Positions 24,743 through 34,334 are shown, numbered from the stretch's first letter. The stretch: DNA of 39,861 bases from a bacterium (GCA_029977865.1 JAPOKA010000026.1:1-39861); one strand, 5' to 3'. Notes: generated from the letters alone by a model not told the origin. Numbers and translations: made by a program.

Positions 24743-26098
24743 TTGATCCACGCCCCCGACCTCTCCGCTCGCTACAGCCCCGTGACCCTCTCCAACATCG
24801 GCAAGTGCCCGGAGTGGCAGACCCTCGACGCGGAACTTCGGGAGGCGATCGAGGTGGTGGCGAGGGTGCTCCCCTTCCGGACCAATCGCTACGTGATGGA
24901 GGAACTGATCGACTGGTCGCGGGTGCCCCAGGATCCCATCTTCCAGTTGACGTTCCCGCAGCGAGGCATGCTCGAGCCAACGCACTTCGAGGAGATCCGC
25001 GACCTGCTCGCCGACGAAGTCGATCCCGCCGTGCTCAAGCAGGCGGTCAGCAGGATTCGCCGCGAACTCAATCCTCACCCCGCGGGACAGCAAACCGACA
25101 ATGTCCCGACGCTCGACGGCGAGGTGGTTCCCGGCGTCCAGCACAAGTATCCGCAGACGCTGCTCTTCTTCCCCTCCCAAGGGCAGACCTGCCACGCCTA
25201 CTGCACCTTCTGCTTCCGGTGGGCGCAGTTCGTCGGCGAGGAGGATCTCCGCTTCCGCTCCAACGATGTCGAGCTGCTCACCCGCTACCTCGCAGAGCAC
25301 GAGGAGATCTCCGACCTGCTCTTCACCGGCGGCGATCCGATGGTGATGAAGTCGGAGATCTTCCGTCGCTACATCGATGCGATCGTCAGTGATCCTCGCC
25401 TCGAGCACATCCAGACCATCCGCATCGGCACCAAGAGCCTTGCCTACTGGCCGCAGCGCTACGTCACCGATCCCGATGCAGACGAGCTCCTCTCCGCCTT
25501 CGAAGCGATCGTGGAGAGCGGCCGAACCCTCTCGGTGATGGGTCACTACTCGCATCCCGTCGAGTTCTCGACCGAAGTCGCCCGCGAGGCGGTGCGGCGC
25601 ATCCGCAACACCGGCGCCAACATCCGCATGCAGAGTCCGGTGATCCGCCGCGTCAACGACGATGCCGCGGTCTGGCAGGAACTCTGGCGTGACGGCGTCC
25701 GCCTCGGCTGCATCCCCTACTACATGTTCGTCGAGCGCGACACCGGTGCGAAGCGCTACTTCGAGATTCCCCTCGTCCGCTGCTGGGATCTCTTCCGGGA
25801 GGCCTACGCGGGGGTCTCCGGAATCGCACGCACGGTGCGTGGCCCATCGATGTCGGCCTGGCCCGGCAAGGTGCACATCGTCGGCGTGCGCGAGGTCGGC
25901 GACGAGAAGGCGTTCATCCTGCAGTACCTCCAGTGCCGTCGTCCGGACCTGGTTCGTCAGCCCTTCTTCGCCAAGTTCGATCCCAAGGCGACCTGGTTCG
26001 ACCAGCTCGAGCCGCTCACCGAGGCCGACGCGCCGATGTTCCCAAGCCGCTGGTCGGGTTCGCGTTCCTTCGTGCCCCTCACCGTCGACGAGGAGTGA
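24743..26098 (+). CDS. KamA-family radical SAM protein (lysine 2,3-aminomutase-like)
   Basis: The 451-residue protein has the radical SAM cluster motif CHAYCTFC (C150, C154, C157) and a GGDP segment (FTGGDPMVM) near 195-203. These are the KamA-like layout. In lysine 2,3-aminomutase, PLP is held by Lys in PGGGGK and lysine is bound by two Asp; here the equivalent of the PLP loop reads MSAWPGKVHIVG, with Lys kept but glycines lost, and VNDDAAVWQEL keeps one Asp region. The substrate may therefore not be lysine. The start is TTG at 24743, supported by AAGGAG at 24732-24737. Confidence 0.85.
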   Translation: MIHAPDLSARYSPVTLSNIGKCPEWQTLDAELREAIEVVARVLPFRTNRYVMEELIDWSRVPQDPIFQLTFPQRGMLEPTHFEEIRDLLADEVDPAVLKQAVSRIRRELNPHPAGQQTDNVPTLDGEVVPGVQHKYPQTLLFFPSQGQTCHAYCTFCFRWAQFVGEEDLRFRSNDVELLTRYLAEHEEISDLLFTGGDPMVMKSEIFRRYIDAIVSDPRLEHIQTIRIGTKSLAYWPQRYVTDPDADELLSAFEAIVESGRTLSVMGHYSHPVEFSTEVAREAVRRIRNTGANIRMQSPVIRRVNDDAAVWQELWRDGVRLGCIPYYMFVERDTGAKRYFEIPLVRCWDLFREAYAGVSGIARTVRGPSMSAWPGKVHIVGVREVGDEKAFILQYLQCRRPDLVRQPFFAKFDPKATWFDQLEPLTEADAPMFPSRWSGSRSFVPLTVDEE

Positions 26099-26101
26099 CC
26101 T

Positions 26102-26995
26102 TCATCGGCCGCATGCCACCCGATGCACGGTGGCGTGCAGATCGGCGGTGAGCTCGGGGGTTCGCGCATAGCCGCCGGCAAGCAGCAGGACGATCGGCAC
26201 CCCCGCCTCGCGAAGCCGACTCAGCACGAAACGCTCTCGCTCGCGCAGGCCCTCGCGGGTGAGTGCGAGCCGCCCGTAGCGATCGCCCACCACCACGTCG
26301 ACTCCGGCAAGGTAGAAGCACAACTCCGGCCGGCTGCGCTCGATCGCCTCAGGCAGATGACGAGACAGCAAGTCGAGGTACTGCACGTCCCCGGTATGGT
26401 CGGGCAGGCCCACGTCGAGGTCGGAACGCTCCTTTCGCAGCGGGAAGTTCCGCTCGCCGTGCATCGAAAAGGTGAAGCTCTCGGCATCGTCGCGCAGGCA
26501 CGCCGCGGTGCCGTTGCCTTGATGCACGTCGAGATCGACCACGAGATGCCGTCGAGCGAGGCCGCGGCGGCGCAGCTCCTTGATCGCGATCGCGATGTCG
26601 TTGAGCACGCAGAATCCCTCGCCCGCGTCCGGCAGCGCATGATGGGTCCCGCCCGCAAGGTTGGCGGCGATTCCATCGGCGAGAGCCATCTCCCCCGCGA
26701 GCAGGGTGCCGGAGACCGCGAGCCGGCTCCGCCTCCACAGCCGCGGCGACCACGGCAATCCCAGCCGCCGCTCCGCCTCGCGGGAGAGTCGAGAGCCGGC
26801 CAGCGAGGTCAGGTACTCCGCCGAGTGCACGGTCGCGAGCAGCGGCTCCCCCGCCTCCTCGGGCTCGACGATCTCGTCGCCGCGACAGAGTCCCTCGCGT
26901 TCGACGATCTCGCGGAGCAGCGAGAACTTCCGCATGGGAAAGGGATGGCCCTCCGGCAGCGGGGTCTCGTAGTCGGGATGAAAGCAGGCCCGCAT
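26102..26995 (-). CDS. Histone deacetylase family (HDAC/acetoin utilisation-like) deacetylase
   Basis: The 297-residue zinc hydrolase keeps the active-site residues: the paired His H118-H119 in GGTHHALP, the metal ligands D156 and H158 in VDLDVHQGNG, and D233 in AGVDVVVGD. A late Gly-Gly-Tyr (LLLAGGYARTP) follows. The family removes acetyl groups from lysines or polyamines. Bacterial members are often called acetoin utilisation proteins. The gene converges with the radical SAM gene, only three bases between the stops. Substrate is unknown. A co-occurring GNAT acetylase is at 7670 but is too far to call linked. Confidence 0.9.
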   Translation of the reverse strand: MRACFHPDYETPLPEGHPFPMRKFSLLREIVEREGLCRGDEIVEPEEAGEPLLATVHSAEYLTSLAGSRLSREAERRLGLPWSPRLWRRSRLAVSGTLLAGEMALADGIAANLAGGTHHALPDAGEGFCVLNDIAIAIKELRRRGLARRHLVVDLDVHQGNGTAACLRDDAESFTFSMHGERNFPLRKERSDLDVGLPDHTGDVQYLDLLSRHLPEAIERSRPELCFYLAGVDVVVGDRYGRLALTREGLRERERFVLSRLREAGVPIVLLLAGGYARTPELTADLHATVHRVACGR

Positions 26996-27163
26996 CGGCG
27001 AGGTGATGTCTCTGGGAATGACCGACGAATCAGAATCGAATCGGCGACTCGATCACTCGCAGGCGAGACGAACCTCCATCGTCGCCGACAGCGGGGCTCG
27101 GGTCCAATGCAGTCGAGCGAGTTGCCGGAGCGGATCGACGTCGAAGCCGATGCGAGCGGAACC

Positions 27164-28042
27164 TTAGGGCGACTTGGACTCGGGCACCACCAGACGCATT
27201 CCCACCGCAAGGGCGCCAGGATCCGCGCCGATGAGCGCGCGATTCTGCTCGTAGAGCCGCTGCCACAGGCTGCCGTCGCCCCAGAGTGCGCGTGCGATCG
27301 AAGTCAGTGTCTCGCCCGTGGCAACCACGTGCACCCGAGGGCTCGTCGCCGCAGGGGCAACCGTCGGGCTTTCGGAGGCTGGCGGCGGATCTGGATCGGA
27401 CTCGTTCGTCGTGGGAATCAGCAGTTCGGTCCCGACCGCGAGGCGGTCTGCGTCTACGCCGGGATTCGCCGCGAGAATGCGCGGCCACGCCGCAGAGTCC
27501 CCGAAGTGGATCGCGGCGATCGCGGAGAGCGTCTCGCCCTCGCGGACCCGGTGCGTCTTCGGCCGACCTGCTTCGGGCGCTTCGACCTCCGTGCCGAGCA
27601 CTTCCGGCGCCTCGTTCGGCAGTACTTCGATCACTCCCTCGGGCGGCAGCGGCTCACCGACCGACGTCGGAGTCGGGATCGTCTCGACCACCACCTCGAC
27701 CGCCGGCGTCACCGACACTGGAGATTCCGCGTCGATCACGCCAGGAGCGTCCGCCACCTCGGAGGACGCCGGCCTTGTCTGCGGCTCGGGAAGTCGCACC
27801 GGCTCCAGTTCGGGAGTCGCAGTCTCCGCGGGCTCGACCACCACCAGTGGTGCGGCATCGGCCCGCGGCTCGGGCTCGGGCCCGACCCAGGCGTAATAGC
27901 TGCCCACGAGCACGAACGCGAGGAAACTCAGCACCAGCAGCACCCTCGCCCCGCGCGAGAGCGAGGAAGCCATGCCGCTTCGGGCGGCGGGCGCCACCCG
28001 GCGATAGGAGCGATCGTGGCGACGGGGATCTGCGTGACGCAT
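27164..28042 (-). CDS. Membrane-anchored protein with two LysM domains
   Basis: The 292-residue product has a short basic cytoplasmic start, one membrane helix (about 33-52), a long Pro/Glu/Val-rich linker (53-163), and two LysM domains at 164-210 and 238-287. Both begin with HRVREGETLSAIA and HVVATGETLTSIA types and end in a LLIP/LVVPE strand. LysM binds peptidoglycan or chitin-like glycans, so this likely tethers the inner membrane to the wall. ATG 28042 is three bases after the secDF stop, so the genes are probably co-transcribed; a start at residue 24 is possible. The long frame running opposite is a shadow. Confidence 0.85.
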   Translation of the reverse strand: MRHADPRRHDRSYRRVAPAARSGMASSLSRGARVLLVLSFLAFVLVGSYYAWVGPEPEPRADAAPLVVVEPAETATPELEPVRLPEPQTRPASSEVADAPGVIDAESPVSVTPAVEVVVETIPTPTSVGEPLPPEGVIEVLPNEAPEVLGTEVEAPEAGRPKTHRVREGETLSAIAAIHFGDSAAWPRILAANPGVDADRLAVGTELLIPTTNESDPDPPPASESPTVAPAATSPRVHVVATGETLTSIARALWGDGSLWQRLYEQNRALIGADPGALAVGMRLVVPESKSP

Positions 28043-28044
28043 CT

Positions 28045-31000
28045 TCAGGCGGGAACGATCTGGCTCGACTCCGCCTTGGAGGCGTCCGGCTCGGGCCGTC
28101 CGGCCTTGCGTCGATCCCACACCAAGGGCGCTGCGATCGCCACCGAGCTGTAGGTCGCCACGAGCAGGCCGATCAGGAAGGTGAACGCGAACGGCCGGAT
28201 GCCGGTGCCGCCGAGCCAGTAGAGGATCGCCGCGGTCACGATGGTGGTGCCGGAGGTCAGCACCGTTCGGCTGAAGGTCTGGTTGATGGCGAGGTTCACC
28301 GCGCTTCGCGAGGCGTAGCTGAGCTTGCCTCGGTTCTCGCGGATGCGGTCGAGGATGACGATGGTGTCGTTGAGGCTGTAGCCGATGATGGTCAGGAGTC
28401 CGGCCACGACGTTCAGGTCGATGCGGAACTCCTCGAGGCGGATGCTGGATCCGAAGACCGTCGGCGCGAGCCGCAGCGAGAGCGCGAGCGCGCCCAGGCA
28501 CATGCAGACGTTGAAGCAAAGGGCCGCGATCGCCGCCGTCGAGTACCGCAGCGAGCCGAATCGCACCCAGATGTAGATGAGCATGCCCAGCAAGCTGAGG
28601 ATGACCGCGACCACCGCGCTCGCGGCAAGGTTCTCCGCCACCTTGGGCGAAAAGCTGCTCACCTGATCGAGGCTCGCCGGGCGAGTCAGCGCCGCATCGA
28701 CGAGCGCCCACTCCTCCGCCGCAAGTTCGCGGTCCCAGGTGTCGAACTCGACCTCGAAGGCATTGAGGTTGGGGTCGTCCACCAGCACCGCGAGGCTGCG
28801 ATATCCGGCCCCGGGGTTGGTGGGATTGACCGGATCCATGCCCACCACCTCGAATCGGCGGCCTGCCGACGAGGCGTAGTCGGGCTGGGTGCGCATGCGG
28901 TCGATGCGCATCGTGGCGTCGTCGACGGTCAAGGGTGGATCGAGATCGTCGATCACCACCGCCACGCCGCCGCGGAAGTCCTCGACGCTGGTGGACGGGG
29001 CGGAGTCGCGGCGAATCGTCTCCGCGAGGGTCGCTCGCTCGATCGGGAAGGTCCGATCGGCGTGCAGACCCGAACCGGCACCGGCAAAGGTGACCGGCCG
29101 CACCACGTCGAGATCGTCGCCGAACTCCTCGACCACCGCCGCCACGATCGCCGCGGTGATGGCTTCGTCGTCGCCGGCCATGGGCGGGTTGGCGACCTTG
29201 ATGGTGAAGCTCGACGCTCCGGCACCGACCGCCACCTCACCCACCGTGAGCACCTTGGCGGAGGCGAGTTGCGCGAGCACGGGGTCGCTCGCGAACTCTT
29301 CGCCGAGGGCTTCGATTCGCTGCTGCACCGCGGCGCGTTCGAGCAGCCGCGGAACGCCGTCGTCGCTGCGGGTGGTCATGGTGAGGCTGACGCCGCCGCG
29401 GAACTCGGTTTCGAGCATGTCGCGGCCGGTGCCGATGAAGAGCACCAGCCCCAGCACCGCGAGGATCGCGCTGCCCGGAACGAGGACCGTTCGCCACCGC
29501 ACCCAGTCGAGCCGCGGCTCGAGCAGCCGGTGGATCGCAGGAATCACCGTCGCGAGCATCGGCAGCTTCTTGATCTTCAGGACGTCGGTGTAGACCTCGA
29601 AGACGGCCCGGGTCGCGAAGAGTGCCGAGAACAGCGTCGCCAGCACGCCGATCGAAAGCGTCAGGGCAAAGCCCTTCACCTCGGTCGCGGCGGTCTGGTA
29701 GAGCACGAAGCAGACGATGAGGTTGGTGATGTTGCCGTCGAGGATGGCGCTAAGCGCCTTGGCGTAGCCCAGCCGCACCGCATCGCGCAGCTTCTCGCCA
29801 TGATTGACCAGCTCCTCGCGAATGCGCTCGTAGATGAGCACGTTGGCATCAACCGCCATGCCGATGGTGAGGGCGATGCCGGCGAGACCCGGCAGGGTGA
29901 AGGTGCCGTCGATCATCGCCATCACTCCGAAGATGATGATGGCATTGAGCAGCAGCGCGAGGTCGGCAACGAACCCGGCGAAGAAGTAGTAGACGATCAT
30001 GATCACCGCGACCACGATCACCGAGAGGCCGACCGCCTCGAGTCCGATGATGAGGTTGTCGCGGCCGATCGAGGGGCCGAGCACGCTCGTGGCGATCGGC
30101 TCGGGGCTGAGCCTCGCCTCGAGAGCGCCCGCCGCGAGCACGCGAATGAGGTAGTTGATCTCCTCCTCGCCGTAGCTGCCGGTGATCTGCCCGGAGTTGG
30201 AGATGCGGCTCTGCAGCGTCGGGGCGCCGTAGACCTTCTCGTCGAGCACGATCGCCATGTTCTGGCTGACGTTGGGGCCGGTCAGGCGGCCAAGCGCGGC
30301 GGCGCCGCCCTGATCCATGCTGAATCCGACCGCCACACGGCCGAGTTCGTCGCGGGTGCGGAAGGCGCTGCGAATCGACCACGGGCGCTCGCCGCCGTGG
30401 GTGAGGCTCTTTGCCGGCGTGGTGTAGAGAAGGATGTAGTACCGACCGTCGCGCTCGCCGACGGCGAGGTTGCGGCGGCCAAAGTAGGCGACGGGGTCGC
30501 TCTGCAGCGCCGCGAGCTGGGCGTCGTCCTCGTACCACTGCTTGAGGTCGTGGATCTCGAACCACTGCGAGACCAGGCTGTCGGTGTTGCGCGGGCCGCG
30601 CTCGGCGAGCTGCTCGCGCATCAGGTCGATGTTGACCCCCTCGGGATTGCGGGGATCGACCGCGATTCGGAACTCGAGCACACCGGCACCGCGAAGGAGT
30701 CGCTTGAGGTCTTCGGGATCGTCGAGACCGGTTCGCTGCGCCGCGTAGGCGTCGTAGGCGGCGACGAGCGTGTCGAGTCGCTCGGCCTGGCCTGGGAACT
30801 CGGCGGCCAGTCCGGTGAGGGCTTCCGCTCGAGGCGATGGATCGCGCAGCACTTCCCCGTCGGGGCCGGTCATGCGGTTGCCCGCACTGTCGAGGGTTGG
30901 ACGTCCGGTGGTCTCGAGGGCGAGAATCCGCAGCATCCGCGACTCCGGCAGCGGACGCAGCACCCGAGCTCGCAGGCGATCGAGACGGATCTCCGAATCG

Positions 31001-31548
31001 ACGATGCGATCTTCGATTGCGGAGATCGCGGCGGGGTCGGCCTGCGCGAGACTGGCCTCCTGCAATTCGAGCCTCGCAGCTCGGAGGGCGTCGAACTCCC
31101 CCTGCAGCGAAGTCAGGGTCGCGGCGTCTGCGAGGCAGGCGTGGGCGGTTGCGAGGTCGCCCCGCGAGAGGGAGGCATCGAGTTCACCGGGGCGAATGTT
31201 GGTGCAATCGAGCACCTCTTCGAGAGCCGCGCGGAAGGTCAGTTGCAATGCCCGCACTTCGGGGTTGGGCAACGGCATCACCACTTCGATGCGATCGCCG
31301 CCCTGCGGCTCCATCGAGATGTCGAGGACGCCCTGCGGATTGACGCGCTGCTTGAGCACGTCGATCACCTGGGCGATGACCTCGTCGGAGGATGCATCCT
31401 CGGGCACGCGGACCGAGTAGGTGAGGCTGACGCCGCCGCGAAGGTCCTTGCCGAGGCGGATCTGGCGCTCGACCGGGAAGATCTCGAGGAGACAGACCGC
31501 GGCGATCGCCGCGATGAGAAGGAACTTGAGAAGAAGTCTGCTGGACAT
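28045..31548 (-). CDS. secDF: Fused protein translocase subunit SecDF
   Basis: The 1167-residue protein combines SecD and SecF, which use the proton gradient to aid protein export through SecYEG. A first membrane helix (about 5-24) is followed by LGKDLRGGVSLTYSV. The first periplasmic part carries a long Ala/Leu-rich helical insertion (about 150-270) before the D1 core. SecD signature TIGMAVDANVLIYERIREE is near 565, and the SecF signature IGYSLNDTIVILDRIREN near 1055. SecF begins near TEFRGGVSLTM (about 715) and has a second insertion. Twelve membrane helices are expected. The ATG at 31548 gives a normal N-terminus; the frame is open to 31590. Confidence 0.95.
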   Translation of the reverse strand: MSSRLLLKFLLIAAIAAVCLLEIFPVERQIRLGKDLRGGVSLTYSVRVPEDASSDEVIAQVIDVLKQRVNPQGVLDISMEPQGGDRIEVVMPLPNPEVRALQLTFRAALEEVLDCTNIRPGELDASLSRGDLATAHACLADAATLTSLQGEFDALRAARLELQEASLAQADPAAISAIEDRIVDSEIRLDRLRARVLRPLPESRMLRILALETTGRPTLDSAGNRMTGPDGEVLRDPSPRAEALTGLAAEFPGQAERLDTLVAAYDAYAAQRTGLDDPEDLKRLLRGAGVLEFRIAVDPRNPEGVNIDLMREQLAERGPRNTDSLVSQWFEIHDLKQWYEDDAQLAALQSDPVAYFGRRNLAVGERDGRYYILLYTTPAKSLTHGGERPWSIRSAFRTRDELGRVAVGFSMDQGGAAALGRLTGPNVSQNMAIVLDEKVYGAPTLQSRISNSGQITGSYGEEEINYLIRVLAAGALEARLSPEPIATSVLGPSIGRDNLIIGLEAVGLSVIVVAVIMIVYYFFAGFVADLALLLNAIIIFGVMAMIDGTFTLPGLAGIALTIGMAVDANVLIYERIREELVNHGEKLRDAVRLGYAKALSAILDGNITNLIVCFVLYQTAATEVKGFALTLSIGVLATLFSALFATRAVFEVYTDVLKIKKLPMLATVIPAIHRLLEPRLDWVRWRTVLVPGSAILAVLGLVLFIGTGRDMLETEFRGGVSLTMTTRSDDGVPRLLERAAVQQRIEALGEEFASDPVLAQLASAKVLTVGEVAVGAGASSFTIKVANPPMAGDDEAITAAIVAAVVEEFGDDLDVVRPVTFAGAGSGLHADRTFPIERATLAETIRRDSAPSTSVEDFRGGVAVVIDDLDPPLTVDDATMRIDRMRTQPDYASSAGRRFEVVGMDPVNPTNPGAGYRSLAVLVDDPNLNAFEVEFDTWDRELAAEEWALVDAALTRPASLDQVSSFSPKVAENLAASAVVAVILSLLGMLIYIWVRFGSLRYSTAAIAALCFNVCMCLGALALSLRLAPTVFGSSIRLEEFRIDLNVVAGLLTIIGYSLNDTIVILDRIRENRGKLSYASRSAVNLAINQTFSRTVLTSGTTIVTAAILYWLGGTGIRPFAFTFLIGLLVATYSSVAIAAPLVWDRRKAGRPEPDASKAESSQIVPA

Positions 31549-31608
31549 GGGGGTGGTCGAGGAGGTCGCGGCCGGCATCGCGGGGACCATCCCCGCCGGC
31601 CGGATGGG

Positions 31609-32028
31609 TCACTCCGGCGCCTGCGGCGCCTCCTTGAGAATCTGCTGCACCGCCGAGCGGGAGAAGGTCATGCGAACGTTCGAGTTCTCGTCGACCCGCA
31701 GCACCACGGTGTCGGCGGAGGTCTCGACCACCGAGCCGATGATGCCGCCGGTGGTGACCACCCGGTCGTGCTTCTTGACCGAGGAGAGCAGGGCTTCGCG
31801 TCGCTTCTTCTCCTTGCGCTGGGCCATGGCGGAAAAGACCACCATCAGCACCAGGATGGGCAGGATGAAGAGCAGCATGTTGAAGCCCGGATCCGGCGGT
31901 GCCGCGGCGCCGTTGGCTGCGGCTCCCGGCGCGGCGGTGGTGGCCGCGGAGGGCGCGGCGCCTGGCTCGGCGGGCATGCCCTGCAGCGCGATCAGGATGG
32001 GTGTCGAGGAAGGATCCGTTGCAGGCAT
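31609..32028 (-). CDS. yajC: Preprotein translocase subunit YajC
   Basis: The 139-residue small membrane protein has an Ala/Pro-rich N-terminus, one membrane helix (LLFILPILVLMVVFSAM) at about 53-69 and a basic cytoplasmic part, RKEKKRREALLSSVKKHDRVVTTGGIIGSV, the family signature. It associates with SecDF. The usual partner order yajC-secDF is kept, with a 60-base gap. The N-terminal Ala/Pro extension is longer than in E. coli YajC. The ATG at 32028 is taken because the next upstream frame belongs to tgt shadows. Confidence 0.92.
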   Translation of the reverse strand: MPATDPSSTPILIALQGMPAEPGAAPSAATTAAPGAAANGAAAPPDPGFNMLLFILPILVLMVVFSAMAQRKEKKRREALLSSVKKHDRVVTTGGIIGSVVETSADTVVLRVDENSNVRMTFSRSAVQQILKEAPQAPE

Positions 32029-32075
32029 GGGGGGTGGGCTCGAAAGGGCCGGGAGGGACGGTCGGCGCGGTCGGA

Positions 32076-33191
32076 TCAGGCGGTTGCCAGCACCGGCCAG
32101 CCCGCCTCGAGGGAAGACCACGCATCTTCCGAGATCGCCCGTCGGATGTCCAGCATGAGGCGTTGGTAGTGCCGGAGGTTGTGGACGGATGCGATGATCG
32201 GCCCGAGCATTTCCCCGGCGAGGAAGAGGTGCCGCAGGTAGGCCCGGCTGAAGCCCCCGCCGCACCCCGGGCAGTCGCAGCCGGGCTCGATCGGGCCCGG
32301 ATCCTCGGCGTGGCAGGCGTTGCGAAGGTTGAGCGGCCCGAATCGGGTGAAGACCCGGGCGTTGCGGCCGTTCCGGGTCGGCAGCACGCAATCGAACATG
32401 TCGACGCCAGCTGCGACCGCGGCGACGAGATCTCGTTCGTATCCCACCCCCATGAGGTACCGGGGGCGATCGCGAGGGAGCCTCGGCGCAACCGCCGCGA
32501 CGGTCTGGTGGATCGCCTCGGTTCCCTCTCCCACCGCGACCCCTCCGATCGCGTAGCCGGGGAGATCGAAGGCGGTCACCGCCGCGAGCGACTCTTCACG
32601 GAGGACGGAGTCGACCCCTCCCTGCACGATCCCGAAAAGTGCCTGATCGTGCGGTCGGGCATGGTGCCTGACGCATTCTCCAAGCCAGCGGTGGGTGCGG
32701 TCGAGGGCCAGCCGCAGCCGCGCCGGATCGGCGCCCGCGGGGGGACAGTCGTCAAGCGGCATGATCACGTCTGCACCGAGATCGTTCTGCACCTCCATGC
32801 ACTCCGCGGCCCCGAGGCGGATCGAACGTCCGTCGATGATCGACCGAAAGGTGAAACCACCCTCGTCGACCGAGAGCAGGTTGGCCATCGAGAAGGCCTG
32901 GTATCCCCCGGAATCGGTCAGGATCGGGCCGTCCCAGCGCATGAACCGGTGCAGCCCGCCCATCGCCGCGACCCGCTTCGATCCCGGCCGCAGCAGCAGG
33001 TGATAGGCGTTGCCGAGGATCATCGACGCCCCGATCGCCCGCACCTGGTCGGGCCAGACCCCCTTGATCGAGCCTGCCGTCGCGACCGGCATGAAGACCG
33101 GGGTTTCGACCTCGCCGTGCGGCGTGATCAGGCGCCCGAGCCGAGCGTGGTTCGTCGAGCACTCCGCGAGGATGTCGAGCCGTACCGCCAT
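32076..33191 (-). CDS. tgt: tRNA-guanine (queuine) transglycosylase
   Basis: The enzyme exchanges the wobble guanine of GUN tRNAs for preQ1 on the route to queuosine. Length 371 residues. The general base region is LTDSGGYQAFS with D93; the nucleophile is D267 in MFDCVLPTRNGRNA. Zinc ligands are C305, C307 and C310 in CDCPGC, and H337 in SVHNLRHY. The substrate-recognition GGVAVGE segment is near 216-222. It starts nine bases after the rhomboid stop. The queA gene, often next to tgt, is not in the window. Confidence 0.96.
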   Translation of the reverse strand: MAVRLDILAECSTNHARLGRLITPHGEVETPVFMPVATAGSIKGVWPDQVRAIGASMILGNAYHLLLRPGSKRVAAMGGLHRFMRWDGPILTDSGGYQAFSMANLLSVDEGGFTFRSIIDGRSIRLGAAECMEVQNDLGADVIMPLDDCPPAGADPARLRLALDRTHRWLGECVRHHARPHDQALFGIVQGGVDSVLREESLAAVTAFDLPGYAIGGVAVGEGTEAIHQTVAAVAPRLPRDRPRYLMGVGYERDLVAAVAAGVDMFDCVLPTRNGRNARVFTRFGPLNLRNACHAEDPGPIEPGCDCPGCGGGFSRAYLRHLFLAGEMLGPIIASVHNLRHYQRLMLDIRRAISEDAWSSLEAGWPVLATA

Positions 33192-33199
33192 GGCGGACG

Positions 33200-34282
33200 T
33201 CAGCGGCCTCGCGAGGCGTTGCGGAGCACCTTTCGCTCGCGCTCGCTGAGGCTCGCGAGACCCGATCGTTGAATCTTGTCGAGCACCCGATCGACCTCGG
33301 CGAGGTCGGTCGGACGCCGACCTCCGTGCCGCCGCAGGAAGAACTGATCGCTGCTGGGATCGAAACGACCCAGCTTGTCGAGCAGGTCATGCAGCAGGTG
33401 ATGGTGTCGGACGAGGTAGAAGCCGGCGATGGCCCCGCCGAGGTGGGCCGCTTCGCCGCCGGCGTTCCTGCCCTGCATCAGGATGGTCACGATCGCTACC
33501 GCGACCAGAGCGTAGGCGAGAGTGGCCAGCCGCATCGGCAGCACGAAGAAGAGCAGCACCTGAAGGTTCGGGACCAGGAAGGCGCCAGCCATGATCACCC
33601 CGAAGACGCCGGCCGAGGCACCGACGAGCGGCGTGAACGGATTGTTGAAGAGCAGCCCCGGAATGCGGAAGTCCGGACCGAACATCATCGACGCGGCGAT
33701 GCCGCCGGCATTGAGCAGCAGATAGAGGAACGCGCCGCACGCGCCGCAAAGGAGATAGAAGGCGAGGTAGCGCTTGCCGCCGAGGTAGCGCTCGACGATC
33801 GGCCCGAAGAAGTAGAGGCCGATCATGTTGAACATCAGATGGCTCAGGTCCGCATGCAGGAACTGAAAGCCGAGGAATCGCCAGACCTCGCCGCCGGTCA
33901 GGCCGGTGCTCGGAGAGAAGTAGATCAAGGCGCTTCCGGTCGAGAACTGCAGCCAGCTCTTGAGCAGCGGTGCCTCGGCGAAGATCTGTTGCCCGACCGG
34001 TTGCCCGGTCTGCTTGAGGAACACCAGCCGATGCACCTCGTAGGGACCGCGCCGTTCGAGCGGACCGAAGGCGAAGTTCTCCTCTCGCAGCTCCCGCAGC
34101 GCCGGATTCGCCTCGAGATCGTTCTGGATCATGATCCGCGCCCGCGGCAGGAAGCCGTCGAGGACGAAGACCGCGCAGCAGACCACGATGATCCAGGTGG
34201 TCACCGACCACGCCGACATTCCCGACGGCCGCGGTGCGGACCGTTGAGCGTCGCGGAGATAGTCTCGGTCTGCGAATCCCAT
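33200..34282 (-). CDS. Rhomboid-family intramembrane serine protease
   Basis: The 360-residue protease has the catalytic Ser S223 in GASAGVFG and His H280 in EAAHLGGAIAG, plus the conserved N152 in HLMFNMIG. Rhomboids cut membrane helices of substrate proteins. A large extracytoplasmic loop (about 50-125) separates the first membrane helix from the core. The C-terminus (about 325-360) carries the motif EVDRVLDKIQ...LSERERKVL, shared with the M50 protease next door. The start at 34282 is preceded by a TACACT element. Substrates are not predictable. Confidence 0.92.
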   Translation of the reverse strand: MGFADRDYLRDAQRSAPRPSGMSAWSVTTWIIVVCCAVFVLDGFLPRARIMIQNDLEANPALRELREENFAFGPLERRGPYEVHRLVFLKQTGQPVGQQIFAEAPLLKSWLQFSTGSALIYFSPSTGLTGGEVWRFLGFQFLHADLSHLMFNMIGLYFFGPIVERYLGGKRYLAFYLLCGACGAFLYLLLNAGGIAASMMFGPDFRIPGLLFNNPFTPLVGASAGVFGVIMAGAFLVPNLQVLLFFVLPMRLATLAYALVAVAIVTILMQGRNAGGEAAHLGGAIAGFYLVRHHHLLHDLLDKLGRFDPSSDQFFLRRHGGRRPTDLAEVDRVLDKIQRSGLASLSERERKVLRNASRGR

Positions 34283-34303
34283 GGTGAGCGCTGGCGGGTC
34301 GGG

Positions 34304-34309
34304 AGTGTA
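34304..34309 (-). promoter_or_regulatory. -10 element TACACT of the rhomboid gene
   Basis: On the minus strand TACACT lies 21 bases before the ATG at 34282, in the 52-base gap after the M50 gene. A leader of about 15 bases is predicted. It would allow rhomboid-tgt-yajC-secDF transcription independent of the genes upstream. Confidence 0.4.
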
Positions 34310-34334
34310 GCGGTGAGGCCGAGCGAGCCTGCGA

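Noticed and set aside
24531-24746. A real 71-residue protein
   Set aside because: It has a start-like context and overlaps the TTG start, but its composition is Arg/Ala/Pro/Ser rich with no conserved-looking segment; kept only as a note in the leader entry.
27286-32169. A 1627-codon plus-strand open frame
   Set aside because: It runs opposite secDF, yajC and the LysM gene and is a GC-rich shadow; the minus-strand proteins have clear family motifs.
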